From Phytophthora colocasiae (taxonomy: Eukaryota > Oomycota > Peronosporomycetes > Peronosporales > Peronosporaceae), in contig JAGKQI010000045.1 in assembly GCA_018806915.1 (NCBI GenBank), forward strand, positions 62,001 through 126,000: a stretch of 64,000 nucleotides of DNA, given 5' to 3'. The translations under genes and the position numbers were made by a program. Of the stretch, positions 19,635-29,948 are shown piece after piece; within the stretch, counting starts at the first letter, position 1; each line of letters begins with the position of its first letter. Under the pieces are notes generated by a model. That model did not search any database. It was not told where the DNA came from and saw nothing but the letters and a program-made list of their open reading frames with translations.

Positions 19635-22400
19635 ATGGCCATGGACGCCAAGAGCAACAAGAATGGAGCTGGAGCGAAGGATACTGGGAATATCAGCCAG
19701 TTAGTGGCTCTACTATCTGAAGGTGTGGCTTGGTATGATGCTGAACCAAAAATCAAGCCCAAACTCAAGCACAAGAACGAAGGAGAAGCTCTAAAAGCCA
19801 CAGATGAATTGGTGCTAAATCTGAAAAAGCAGGCACAACAACTCTTGGAAGCCGAAGTTTCACGTTATGAAGCACAAAAGAGTGGTAAAATGTCAAGTGA
19901 CGACAAGTATTTGGCCACGATGATGAAGTCCGGTACTTTATCTGATAGGGTGGCCGCTTTAACGCTCACGTCGCAGACTTCACCGTTGCATTCGCTTCTG
20001 AGACTGGGCCAGCTCATTACAATGGCCAGTAAGAAGGCAAGACGTGAAAGTCTCATGGCTGTGGACTCCCTCAAGGATTTGTTCCTGAACAACCTCCTTC
20101 CAGACGAAGCCAAGCTTCGGTTCTTCCATCAACATCCGTTGCGTGCTGCCCAGAATTCACCAGCTCATTTAGTGCTGTGGTTCTTTGAGCACTGTTTAAA
20201 GACAGCTTATGCTCAGTTGACTGGAGTGCTGGCCTCGGGTATGGATGACGCTGTGGACAGTCACAAACGGGCGTGTCTGCGTGCTGCTAACGCATTGCTC
20301 AAGGCTAAACCTGAACAGGAAGCTGTGCTGCTGGCTATGCTGGTGAATAAACTTGGTGATCCGGACCGCAAAATTGCGGCTTATCTGCACCGTATTCTGC
20401 AGGAATTGCTACGTGAACACCCAGCTATGAAGCGCGTGGTGGTGGACGAAGTGGAGCGTCTTTTAACGCGTCCGAAGGTGTCCGACCGGGCGAAATACAA
20501 CGCTGTATTGTTCCTGAACCAGATTTATCTCGAAGGCGACGGAGTGGATGCGGATCTGGCTGGCCACTTGATCTCGGTCTACTTTGGTCTGTTCTCCAAG
20601 GAGGTGCATCGTCATGATGAAGAGAAGAGCAAGAAGAACGTGAAGAATACGAAGACCAAGAACAGTAAGAAGGGCAAGAAGAAGAAATCGGCTGCTGGAC
20701 CCACTTCAGAGGAAGCTATGGACCGCAAACTGCTAAGTGCGTTGCTGGTTGGTGTCAACCGTGCGTTCCCGTACGCGAATGCCACGTCGGCCAACTTCGC
20801 CGAGGAGATCGACTCGCTGTTCCAGGTCGTACACCGCGCCCACCACAGTACCAGTGTGCAAGCGTTGATGCTGTTGTTCCAGGTTATGAACAGTACCAAT
20901 TCGGTCTCCGACCGATTTTACACTGCATTGTACGGCAAGCTCATCGACCCTAAGGTGCGCGAGACTTCCAAGCACACGCTCTTCCTGAACTTGATCTTCC
21001 GCGCGATGAAATCGGACGTTTCTCCTGCACGTGCGGGTGCGTTCACGAAGCGTTTGCTTCAGCTGGCCAGCACGATGCCTCCAGCATTCGCTTGTGCCGT
21101 GCTCTTCTTGCTGTCAGAGCTTCTTAAGGTGAAGCCCCAGCTACGCACATTGCTGGATCAGCCTGAGTCGGGCTCTGCTAATGGCAACACCGCAGATGAC
21201 GAGCATTTCAAGGACGTAAAGACTGAGGAGACGTCTGCTTTTGAGCTTGAGGAGGAGGAGTCCGACGACGATGAAGACACCACTGAAGAAGCAGGATCTA
21301 GTAAACTGGACGATGGGTTAACGGATGCGGAGCGTTCGGCTAAGATCCTGGCGAAGATGTTTGGTAAGCCCGAGAAGGAATCGAAGAAGACCAACGAAGC
21401 TGCTGTTGTGAGCTTTGATGACGAACCTGAGACTAAGAAGACGGAGGAAGAGGGTGGCTACGACGCCTCCAAGCGTAACCCGTTGTTTGCCGGTGCAGAC
21501 ACGTCGTGTGCGTGGGAGATTCAGATGCTAGCTCACCACTATCACCCGTCCGTGCAGAGCTTCACGCGCCAACTTCTAGACAACAAGAACACTGGCATTC
21601 AGTACGCTGGAGATCCGCTGGTGGACTTCACGATGCACGCGTTCTTCGAGAAGTTCGTGAACAAGAAGCCTCGCCACAAGGTGGCCGAATCTAGCGGTAA
21701 CAACGGAGCTAAGGCGAAGAACTGGACATTCGCGCCCATCAACAGTGAAGCTGTTCTGCAGGAGAACGAGGCCAACGTGGACGCAAGTGACCAGTTCTTC
21801 TACAAATTCTTCAAGGAGCGAGCTTCACGTGACTCGGAGCACCCTAATAGCCGTCGCACAAAATCCAAGAGCGACCGCGATGGCGATGCGTTCTCAGACA
21901 TGGAGGATGACGCCGATGATGATGAGATTGAGGCCTACGCTCAGGAATTGGCTGAAGGGATCATGGAAGATGGCAACCACGACGATGAAGACCCGGACAT
22001 GGCTGACTGGAATGACTCTGATGATGAAGAGGAGCCAACGCTAGAGGGTGAGGATGAGGACATGCCCGAATTTGCCGCTCCAGAAGAGAGCGATGAAGAG
22101 AACGACGTGGAGATCGATGCAGAGGACGAGGGAAGCGACAGTGATGGCGAAGGGGATGAAGACGCCTTCGACTTCTCCGTTATGGGCGCAGATGACGACG
22201 ACGAAGTGCTGCAAGAAGAGCTGCAGGAGCTGGAGGCCAAGAGGAAGAAACAGACGCCGCCTAAGGCCGGTGACAAGCGGAAGTCCATGTTCGCGAGTGC
22301 TGAAGACTACGACCAGATCGTGAAGGACGCTATGGCCAAACAGACCAAAGAGTCCAAGCAGACAAAGGGCAAAAAGACAAAGAAGCCGCGACGATCGTAG
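19635..22400 (+). CDS. NOC1: CBF/Mak21 (NOC1/CEBPZ) family ribosome-biogenesis protein
   Basis: This 921-residue protein starts at ATG 19635 (the frame is open to 19590 but adds only 15 residues). An N-terminal ARM-like repeat part includes 'KKARRESLMAVDSLKDLFLNNLLPD', typical of Noc1/Mak21/CEBPZ. A Lys-rich loop lies at about 335-355. The CBF/Mak21 domain (about 400-540) has 'HSTSVQALMLLFQVM', 'DRFYTALYGKL' and 'MPPAFACAVLFLLSELL', and the hallmark C-terminal block 'HYHPSVQSFTRQLLDNK' with 'GDPLVDFTMHAFFEKFVNKKPR' follows at about 630-680. The tail is very acidic and ends in a basic cluster (KKTKKPRRS). In yeast, Mak21/Noc1 works with Noc2 in early 60S pre-ribosome assembly and export in the nucleolus. 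A 761-bp segment of this gene (21076-21836) recurs, split, at 49100-49345 and 63253-63771. Confidence 0.92.
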   Translation: MAMDAKSNKNGAGAKDTGNISQLVALLSEGVAWYDAEPKIKPKLKHKNEGEALKATDELVLNLKKQAQQLLEAEVSRYEAQKSGKMSSDDKYLATMMKSGTLSDRVAALTLTSQTSPLHSLLRLGQLITMASKKARRESLMAVDSLKDLFLNNLLPDEAKLRFFHQHPLRAAQNSPAHLVLWFFEHCLKTAYAQLTGVLASGMDDAVDSHKRACLRAANALLKAKPEQEAVLLAMLVNKLGDPDRKIAAYLHRILQELLREHPAMKRVVVDEVERLLTRPKVSDRAKYNAVLFLNQIYLEGDGVDADLAGHLISVYFGLFSKEVHRHDEEKSKKNVKNTKTKNSKKGKKKKSAAGPTSEEAMDRKLLSALLVGVNRAFPYANATSANFAEEIDSLFQVVHRAHHSTSVQALMLLFQVMNSTNSVSDRFYTALYGKLIDPKVRETSKHTLFLNLIFRAMKSDVSPARAGAFTKRLLQLASTMPPAFACAVLFLLSELLKVKPQLRTLLDQPESGSANGNTADDEHFKDVKTEETSAFELEEEESDDDEDTTEEAGSSKLDDGLTDAERSAKILAKMFGKPEKESKKTNEAAVVSFDDEPETKKTEEEGGYDASKRNPLFAGADTSCAWEIQMLAHHYHPSVQSFTRQLLDNKNTGIQYAGDPLVDFTMHAFFEKFVNKKPRHKVAESSGNNGAKAKNWTFAPINSEAVLQENEANVDASDQFFYKFFKERASRDSEHPNSRRTKSKSDRDGDAFSDMEDDADDDEIEAYAQELAEGIMEDGNHDDEDPDMADWNDSDDEEEPTLEGEDEDMPEFAAPEESDEENDVEIDAEDEGSDSDGEGDEDAFDFSVMGADDDDEVLQEELQELEAKRKKQTPPKAGDKRKSMFASAEDYDQIVKDAMAKQTKESKQTKGKKTKKPRRS

Positions 22401-22578
22401 ATAAACCCTTGCGTAAGCTTAGCTGAAGGAATAGAAGGCACATCTTAGAGACGTGATCGGTAGATTTTGACAACGTTGAGCTGACAATGATGGACAGGAA
22501 CACCTTGGTAGTCCCGAGTGGCTTCTCATCATTCGTGTCCGCTTAAGTACGCCAAAAATTCGTCCTCTCATTCAACTT

Positions 22579-22594
22579 CCTCATTCCAGAATTC
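22579..22594 (+). promoter_or_regulatory. Inr-like promoter of the CRN gene
   Basis: CCTCATTCCAGAATTC resembles the oomycete Inr (CTCATTCC) followed by an A/T-rich flank and lies 17-32 bp before the ATG at 22611. Two further CTCATTC/TCATTCG copies occur just upstream. It supports 22611, not the in-frame codon at 22518, as the start. Confidence 0.45.
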
Positions 22595-22610
22595 GCCGGC
22601 TCGAGGAAAG

Positions 22611-24635
22611 ATGGTGAAGCTTTTCTGTGCGATCTTTGGTGAGGCGAGCAGCGCGTTCCCTGTGAACATCGCTGAGACTGAGTCGGTGGGGGACCTGAAG
22701 AAAGCGATTGCGGACGACCAGAAGTATGACTTCGCAGCGAGCAAGCTGCAGCTCTCACTGGCGAAGCAGGGGACAGGATGGCTACCAAGTGCAGAACTTG
22801 GTGCGATACGAAAAGGAGAGTATGCTCCGAATTTCGAAAGGGTATCACTGGTGGATACAGATAAATTGGCGTACTCGACCTTTTCGATTCGGGATGTGTT
22901 GAAGAAGTTTAAAATGCCAAAGCCTAAAACGCAACAAATTCACGTGCTGGTAGAGGTTCCTCCGGATGTCGGGTCCAAACGTCCAGCAGAAGGCCAAGTT
23001 GAAGAGATCTTGAAGAGATTGAAACCTTTCGACAAGACGCTGACTGAGTTCACACCTTTGGCCGTGGAGGAGGGTGAGTTTCAACTTGACGAGCTGTATT
23101 TGACGCAACAGAGTGACAACCCAATTGTCATGACACCTACGTTGCACAACTTTTGGGAGACGTATGGCGAATTCCCCCCTCACTATTTCGTTCGGATGGA
23201 AGAAGTGATGTTCTGGAAAGTGATGAAGAAATTGCTGTTCGGCAAGGAACGCGTTGTGATAATCGGGTCACCAGGTGTCGGAAAGTCCTGCTTTTTGATG
23301 CTTATTGCATTTTACCTGGCGTGCATTGAGAAAAAGGAAGTGCTTGTCATACGTCGCTTGAAAGAAAGGAGACTGAAGAACGCGGTCGTGTACTTTGATG
23401 GCAATGGGTCCTACGCGCGACTATCGGGTCTCAGATCCCGAGATATCGATGCTATCCGTGGACAATTCCCAAATGCTATTGTTCTGGTTGATGGTTTTAC
23501 TCAAACAGATGTGGATGACCCCAACAATAACTACCTGTCGTTCGATTTTCTCGCAACATCGTGCCAGTATGATGCGAAACACGACGACAGATCAAAGGTT
23601 GTGGTTTTGCCGGCGTGGCGTGATGCTGACCTGCTTCAGTACGCGAAGTCAACGAATTGGGTAATCGAAACGGGTCTGCGTACTGTTTCGCGAGTGGATA
23701 CCCCAATGGCGAAACTTGTGAAGGAGCAACAGTTCTACAGTGGTGGGAGTTTGCGCGAGTTCTGTAAAAATCGACACGATCTTATGGAGCGTGTTGTGGG
23801 TGACTGCTGTGCCGTGGGTAAGGACCAAGCGTTTGAGATGGTGTACAACTATGGTGGGGGACAAAACAAGAACCAAGTGGATCGTGTGCGGCGTCACTAC
23901 GTCACTGACTGCACTCACGAACCGGGGTACCGTGATAGACAATATTGGTTTCTATCTGTGGACTCGGGATATGTGTTGAGCCAGTTGGGGAAGAACATTG
24001 ACACGGACAAGCAGCTAAGCGTTTACACGTATGCAAAATCTATTGGAGCCGGCTTCCATGGCGTTGCATACGAACTATTGCTACACAACGCTGTTCGTGA
24101 GGCATACGTAAACCAGAAACCCATTGTGCTGACGATGCGGGAAGGGTCAGAATATGAGAAACTCGAGATTCAAGCGGAGGTTGATTGTCGTGGCAAAGAT
24201 GAGGCTTCGTGCTATGCTCATTTGTCCAAGATTAGAGATGGCACTTACTGGCATCCCGACTACCCGTTCTTCCCTTTCATCGACGCAGTGGCCACATGCA
24301 AAGCGTTCCCAAGTAAAACTGATGCTGATGGCAGAGGCCAGGATCTGTCCGAGACGATTGTAGCTTACTTTCAGGTGACGATTCGAAGCGTGAAAAAGTT
24401 CAAGGAAGAAAATCTGCGTAAGCTGAACGAAGAGATGGATAAGAATCTCTCGCTGAAGGGTATGAAGCGTGCGTTCGTGGTAGTAGGTCCTGACTCTGGT
24501 ATCTGCAAGATATTTGATCTCAAGGGTGCACCAGACCCTGACACGTTTCTAACGATGGTAGGGTGCTTCAGCCCGGAACAGTTGAAGCAACAAAACAAGT
24601 CTGAGCAGACTTCATTGGCATTGGGGATTCATTAA
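22611..24635 (+). CDS. Crinkler (CRN) family effector with P-loop NTPase module
   Basis: An intact single-exon gene of 674 residues starts at ATG 22611. The N-terminal header (MVKLFCAIFGEASSAF..., about 1-60) is the ubiquitin-like CRN translocation domain with a variant LxLFLAK motif, LQLSLAK, at residues 46-52. The header ends at HVLVEVPPD (111-119), the usual recombination boundary of CRNs (HVLVxVP). No classical signal peptide is seen, as in many CRNs. The body contains a Walker A loop GSPGVGKS (219-226) and a likely Walker B around 'NAIVLVDGF', i.e. a STAND/AAA-like NTPase. The C-terminal part (about 400-674) is alpha/beta and may be the restriction-endonuclease-like or other effector domain described for this superfamily, but catalytic residues could not be assigned. 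CRNs act inside host cells, often in the nucleus. It is the last gene of the gene-rich island, directly bordering the transposon-rich half. Confidence 0.9.
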   Translation: MVKLFCAIFGEASSAFPVNIAETESVGDLKKAIADDQKYDFAASKLQLSLAKQGTGWLPSAELGAIRKGEYAPNFERVSLVDTDKLAYSTFSIRDVLKKFKMPKPKTQQIHVLVEVPPDVGSKRPAEGQVEEILKRLKPFDKTLTEFTPLAVEEGEFQLDELYLTQQSDNPIVMTPTLHNFWETYGEFPPHYFVRMEEVMFWKVMKKLLFGKERVVIIGSPGVGKSCFLMLIAFYLACIEKKEVLVIRRLKERRLKNAVVYFDGNGSYARLSGLRSRDIDAIRGQFPNAIVLVDGFTQTDVDDPNNNYLSFDFLATSCQYDAKHDDRSKVVVLPAWRDADLLQYAKSTNWVIETGLRTVSRVDTPMAKLVKEQQFYSGGSLREFCKNRHDLMERVVGDCCAVGKDQAFEMVYNYGGGQNKNQVDRVRRHYVTDCTHEPGYRDRQYWFLSVDSGYVLSQLGKNIDTDKQLSVYTYAKSIGAGFHGVAYELLLHNAVREAYVNQKPIVLTMREGSEYEKLEIQAEVDCRGKDEASCYAHLSKIRDGTYWHPDYPFFPFIDAVATCKAFPSKTDADGRGQDLSETIVAYFQVTIRSVKKFKEENLRKLNEEMDKNLSLKGMKRAFVVVGPDSGICKIFDLKGAPDPDTFLTMVGCFSPEQLKQQNKSEQTSLALGIH

Positions 24636-24948
24636 GCCATCATAGGAATGAATGAAAGGCGTTCTTGATATTTGCAAATGAATTCCAGGAAGTTCCGCGT
24701 ACAAGAAGGACTTTCCATCAGCAGATGACGTTCCTTGCGTGGGTCATTAACATGTGAATATAATCTCCCTGAGCGTCGGTTTGTCCTTGCTATCTCTTCC
24801 CTCCTGCTTCTCAAGGATGGCGTCGTGGACAAGAATATTGGCTTCTTGGGCAGTGGTTTTGGCCTCCAACATCTTAATGGCAGCGTCTTGCTCCTAATTA
24901 ATGGCGGCGTCGAGGCGTCGTTCTCTCTTCGGTTCTGTGGACACAGTA

Positions 24949-25929
24949 GAGACCTTTCGGAGCGGATGTTGGTTGTTGGTTGCGGGAACGACACGCGTAA
25001 AAGGTGCAAAATTATAGCTGCTTACTAATCACTTCCGGCCACGACCTTTCGTTCCAACATCCATGTTGGAAATACCGCCAACGGAGGCCTCGTATCCCAC
25101 AACGATGTAGGTTGTGGAAATCTGTCTATGATGAAATTCTCCAGTTTTTGATGTAGAAGAGCTGCACTAAGTTCTACAGGTCTAGCCTCGCACCGCTCGA
25201 AGCTCGCAAAGAATTCGAACTCGATCATGGCGCTCTCCACACTCTCCCCCGCGCTATCGTCTGGGCAAGAGGCGACCGCGCTAGACACAAACTACAAGAA
25301 CGGAGGTGCGGATGACGGAGATGATCACTCGGCAAACGAAATTATCCCCACTGTGGATCGCTCTGCTACACTCCCCAAGCGATTTTGGCCCCGATGAAGA
25401 CTACTTACACGCCATCCAGGTGAACAAGGACATGCCCTTTAAAGGCAAAGTTTGGCAGCATCAGAAAAGCATGGCTGCTGCTGGTACATTAATGGAAGTC
25501 AAACTTTAATCAGTAATAGATCTGTAGCTGCATCAGTTTATCGCATTAAAATATGTAGTCTTCGAGCGCATTTGCATCCGTACACGTGTCGGGGCTAAAG
25601 CGAGAGTCAGGGACAAGGGGCCGCTCTACCGAAGGCCTGACCAGCAAAGCAGCACACAAGGCGTGATCGTAGCTGGAATCATGATAGTACAGCGCCATCA
25701 TGAGGCTGCTGCCGCCCTCGTTCGTGGTCTAGTTACTCGTGGCATGATCCTTTGGTCGCGCTGTTCTTCGAGTGTCTGAGCTTAGGTGATAAAGAGTCAC
25801 GAAGAGCCGTTCCCACATCTAAAGAGCTCCGAAAGAAAAAAAGCATTTGCAGGTTGCGGGTTGCACGAACGCGACAGTTGTACTCGCTGTTCCCGCAACC
25901 AACAACCAACATCCGCTCCGAAAGGTCTC
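24949..25929. mobile_element. 981-bp TIR element with TA target duplication (Tc1/mariner-class, non-autonomous)
   Basis: Perfect 41-bp terminal inverted repeats (24949-24989 and 25889-25929, starting GAGACCTTTCGGAGCGG) are flanked by TA on both sides (24947-24948 and 25930-25931). The interior has no recognisable transposase; open frames on both strands are short and featureless. The ends and TA duplication fit a Tc1/mariner/pogo-type non-autonomous element. It begins about 310 bp after the CRN stop codon. Confidence 0.8.
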
Positions 25930-26289
25930 TAGTACGTGGAGGGGATGTTTGATCCACATTTAACCCAATTAGGGCCGAGGTTTATTCTGTATTCGACAGA
26001 ATAAGCGAATATCTTACTTAAACTATAGTTGGAAGATTGCAACAGTTTATCTGTTGTAAGCCCTTTCGCCGCCTAGACGCTGCGCGCTGATTCAAAAAAA
26101 CTGCATTTTCGCACAAAGCCGTTGCAATGTATCCACCACATGGCTTTTTCAACGATTTCAATTGGCCGAGACATGATAGCTCACAATCAAAAAACCTCTT
26201 TATTTAAAATCCTTCTCAATACGATCAAGGTTTCTGATCGCTTTCGCGACGAGTGGCGGATTTGTACCCGCGCCACGCGGCGCCGCGCG

Positions 26290-26362
26290 CTCACCAAATT
26301 TTCGGCTAGTTCTAGACTTACACAGAAGTAAGTAGGCTAGAACAAGCCGAAATTTTGGTGAG
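26290..26362. repeat. Imperfect 26-bp inverted repeat (hairpin) inside the piggyBac 3' region
   Basis: Arms 26290-26315 (CTCACCAAATTTTCGG...) and 26337-26362 pair with about two mismatches around a 21-nt loop, between the transposase stop and the left end of the element. It could act as a 3' end or terminator-like structure or be a tiny remnant element; function is unknown. Confidence 0.55.
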
Positions 26363-26445
26363 CAGGAAGAGCACTGAATGGTACGCAAAATGGAGATGCT
26401 ATTTGTTTCAGTTAGCTAGCTACTAACATCCTCCCACGACAACTC

Positions 26446-29416
26446 TCAGCTAAGATAATCAGTATCCTCACCGTTCATGTTGCTGTTGTAGTCCTCCCCG
26501 CGTTTTCGCTTCCTGAAGCGAATTTTCTTTCGTAGATGAGAAGGAATTGCTGCTCCACTTCCCCATTTTCCGTGCCACACCTGGCTGCACGTCAGCGTGT
26601 TCCCGGTTTCCGTGCGTCGGACGGTGTTACAAAGCGGCACGTATCCTCCCATGCTGCTGCTGCACTCACGACAATAGAAGCGGCTCTCAAAACTCTTGAC
26701 CTTAGGTGGGCTCAGAGCGGAGCACACCTTACAGAGAAACTGGCGGCTCTTCTTGTCCCCCTTGCGCATTCCAGATTTTGCCTCGTAGAGCTCTTTGGTG
26801 CTTCGTAAGACGTGCGCTCGGGTTTGCAGAGGGGTGTTGGCCAAATCTTCACCGTACTGGTTTGTGCGGAAACTTACAGCATTTACTGCGAGCAACTCCA
26901 TGTGAAGACGTCTCATGTACTCGGCATGTGTAGGCACGCGCTCCCCTTTGCGCTTCATCGCTAGCCTGTGTAGGATAAAGCCGTTGACCACTGCCATGTC
27001 GACGAAAGCAAAAAATAGCTGCCGATAGTACTTTTTGAAAGCGACGCATCGCTGGATAGAGTAGCGCTGCAGGCGGATCTGGTCGTGGGTATCAACCCCA
27101 CCCATGCCAGAATGGTACTCAGCAACGAGCTGCGGACATGGCACCTGCGTGACAGCCCCCGTCCTTTTGTCCTTCCTCGTTACATGCGTCTGCTCTGTGG
27201 AACATCCTGTGGCAATCATGTGGACCGGGCTCGAGTCCATCCATGCTGCGGCGACAAGCTGCGGGTATTTTCTGGCTTGGGCAATTCGGTACGTCCCTCG
27301 AGGCATGTACTGGGGCCTCTTCTTCTGCTTGAACATGAGCTGTTTTGGCCACCCCAATCGGTCAGTACGTTGCGTCCCAACATAGTAGAATCCCAACGAT
27401 AGCAGCGAGAGCGCCAGCGCAGGTGAACTGTAGAAGTTGTCGGGTATAATCAACCGCTGCTTTGGTAGCCCATCGAACGCCTTGGTGATATTGCGGATGA
27501 CAGCCCTTTGAGATGCTCCTTCACTCTTCTTCTTGTCAGGCTCCGCACCAAGATAAACTTCAACTCTGTAGTATACAGAATAAATGAAACGATAGCGTCA
27601 GCATACTCTGTATCATACGGAGTTAGGACAGAATTAAATATAATACAACACGTGGTATTCTGTCGGCAACTGAATACCACATACAAACCTTGCACAGTAT
27701 CCACTGACGGCGCAGCAGGTCATGTAGCACTTGGTACCATATTTATGAGGATTCTCCTTGTTGTAAGTCCGCATAGGATTGTATTGACTCCGATTCGGGA
27801 TGGTTCCTTCACACGAGCGCCGAGACGATATCCCCGACGAAACGTTTTCTCGATCACTTGCAGGACGGGACGGATCTGGAACGCCTTGTCGGTGGTCCTG
27901 TCGCCGATGGTGGTGCTTGTAAAATGGAGGAAACGTGTGATCGTTCTGAATCTCTCGCGCTTCATGTATCTTCCAAAGGTACCCCGCGGAACAGCACCCT
28001 CTTCGTTGACGGACCAGTGCTTCGCCAAGCCGTCCGTGTGCCCACACAGCGTCCGGGCCACAAGCAGGCCGATGACATGCAATATTTCGTGCTCTTGAAT
28101 TGGTTTCTGCCTCTCAAGCTTGTCGATTATATCTTCGAGATCTTCAACGGATTTCTTCGGATTGTCTGCTTGGGCTGCCAGCTGACGCTCACGCGTTTGC
28201 TGAGCGATCGCAGGAATACTTCGTTGTCGATAAGCTTCCGACTCCAGCGCAATTTTTTTCCATAGCGACTTGGGCAAAAAGTAAAAAAGCATTCCAATCG
28301 GCGACTCAGCAAAAGCAGCGGCGGATTTAGTAGTTCCCCATCTACCATCGTATAAAGCAGCTCCATCCAGTTTCAACTCGGCTGTATCATATTCAATACA
28401 GAATAAGTTAGATAGTGGCTACGTTTATTCTGTATGTGACAGACTTACCGCAGTGCTCTTGATCGTGCAATTCCCACCCGGTACTAGAAAGCTCACGCAT
28501 TTCCGCATCGTCCTGCTGAAAGCCCACGCTTACGTCCTCGAATTCTGGGTCTGACTCGACTTCATCAACATAGTCTTCTTCTTCTTCACCTTCATACTCG
28601 CTAAAAGCAGAGCTCTCTTCGTCTGACTCAGCGCTACACAAGAAAGATTCATCGCTTAGATTGACATCATCCACGTCGACGGGCCCGAAGCGATTCTTGG
28701 CACGGAAGGCTTCCATGAAGTCGTCCAGATCAAAAGCATCTAGACCCGGCTCGTCCTCAGTCTTCATCTCCTCCTCGAAATTTGCCACGCCATCATTATC
28801 GCTCACATTGATGACAACTCGTTGCGTCAAAGCAGCGGCTCCACTATCATCAGTCGCTTGTTCTGTAGCACCCAGCGTAGTTGCGACGACACCGACGACT
28901 TGTTCTGCAGTAGCCACCGTATCATCACTCGCACGATCCGCTTGTTCTGTAGTAGCCAGAGTAGCGGAGATGACACCGTCGACTTGTTCTGTAGCAGGTG
29001 TCGCAGTTGAGTCAACAACAAGCACTGGATCTGTAGCAGGTGGCTCATGACGTCGTCGAACAGCAGCATAGGCAGCCAGTTTTCCCATCGGAGGCTTGGG
29101 CGCTTGGATTGAACTTCTTCGGCGGGGCTGGGGCGGGGTTGGCGGGAACAAGCCTTCCTTCATTGCGTATGCCCATAGCGCCTTTGTTCCTAAGGTGTAC
29201 ATATCATCAGGACACGATGTAATACATTCGCAAACAACCAGACGTACCGACGAAGTACTCGACGTTGACCTTGTCCTTCTGTAGTTTGCCTTTCACCCCC
29301 GGCTTGACATAGGTGTGGTCCGAGCTGAGACCCGAAGGGCGTCTCACCCGCCACCCGTCCTTGAGGAGAGAGCTCCACAAGCGCTTGAACTCCTTGGGGT
29401 CGATCCAGTCCGGCAT
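26446..29416 (-). pseudogene. piggyBac transposase gene, four exons, frameshifted with loss of the first catalytic Asp
   Basis: Exon 1 29248-29416, exon 2 28449-29189, exon 3 27689-28381, exon 4 26446-27565; introns 29190-29247, 28382-28448 and 27566-27688 have GT-AG ends and join the frames. The N-terminal part ('WIDPKEFKRLWSSLLKDGW', 'VEYFVG/TKALWAYAMKEGLFP') and an acidic region precede the DDE domain. The second and third catalytic positions are visible as IPDNFYSS and GGVDTHDQ. A C-terminal Cys-rich zinc-binding region follows (CKVC...CREC). At about 27809-27815 the frame changes (RVKEPSRI versus RSCEGTIPNRS) exactly where the family has a [S/T]-x-D-E-[A/G] motif, so the first Asp is missing; the frame change fits a deletion of about 7 or 10 bp. 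The copy should be catalytically dead. Confidence 0.85.
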
Positions 29417-29948
29417 CTTGAAATGAGTGGCGAGAGAGGGAGAGGGGATGCGGTGATGAAGGGCTTATGATAGAATTATGAAACCTCCCGCCCATTTATA
29501 CAGTATTTTCTATGCCTGCGGGAAAATACCCGTCTATCTCCCCCGCACCGATCTGCAATGATAAAAAGCCGCTACCCCACCAATACAAAATATAAAATGC
29601 GAGGAATTGCGTGGGTCTAACCTTTCGACATATTACCCCCCCCCCACCTGCAATATTGATTATTCTGTCGAATACAGAATACAGCCTTTATTGGGTTAAT
29701 GGGGCTGTGGGGAGACTCTTTGACTGGAGAACAACCAATGGAGCTCTCTGCAGTGTGTTTCCAGGCATCAAACTCCATACTGATGCTAATGCGAGGGCTC
29801 GCGGCCACCTTGGTCCAGTCCAAACAGACGGGTTGAATACCAATCTCGTGCACAAACTGTTGCTAAATCTCCTCTCGAAAGCTCTGTGTTCCCAGTAGCT
29901 CCTCGAGGACCGGGTTGTCTGTGGACGAAATAGATTGGAAGTTGACGG

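Larger units (their letters stand above)
25964..29695. mobile_element. piggyBac element, 3.7 kb, with TTAA target duplication
   Basis: The left end CCCAATTAGGGCC and right end (reverse complement) CCCAATAAAGGCT form imperfect terminal repeats, directly flanked by TTAA at 25960-25963 and 29696-29699, the piggyBac target duplication. Both ends then share a long palindromic block, TTATTCTGT-ATTCG-ACAGAATAA (25982-26004) and its partner at 29660-29681. The element carries one spliced transposase gene on the minus strand (26446-29416), which is broken. It lies 34 bp from the neighbouring TA-flanked element. Confidence 0.9.

Noticed and set aside
24632..25009. 125-codon minus-strand frame after the CRN gene
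   Set aside because: Runs across the terminal repeat of the TA-flanked element and has no recognisable motif.
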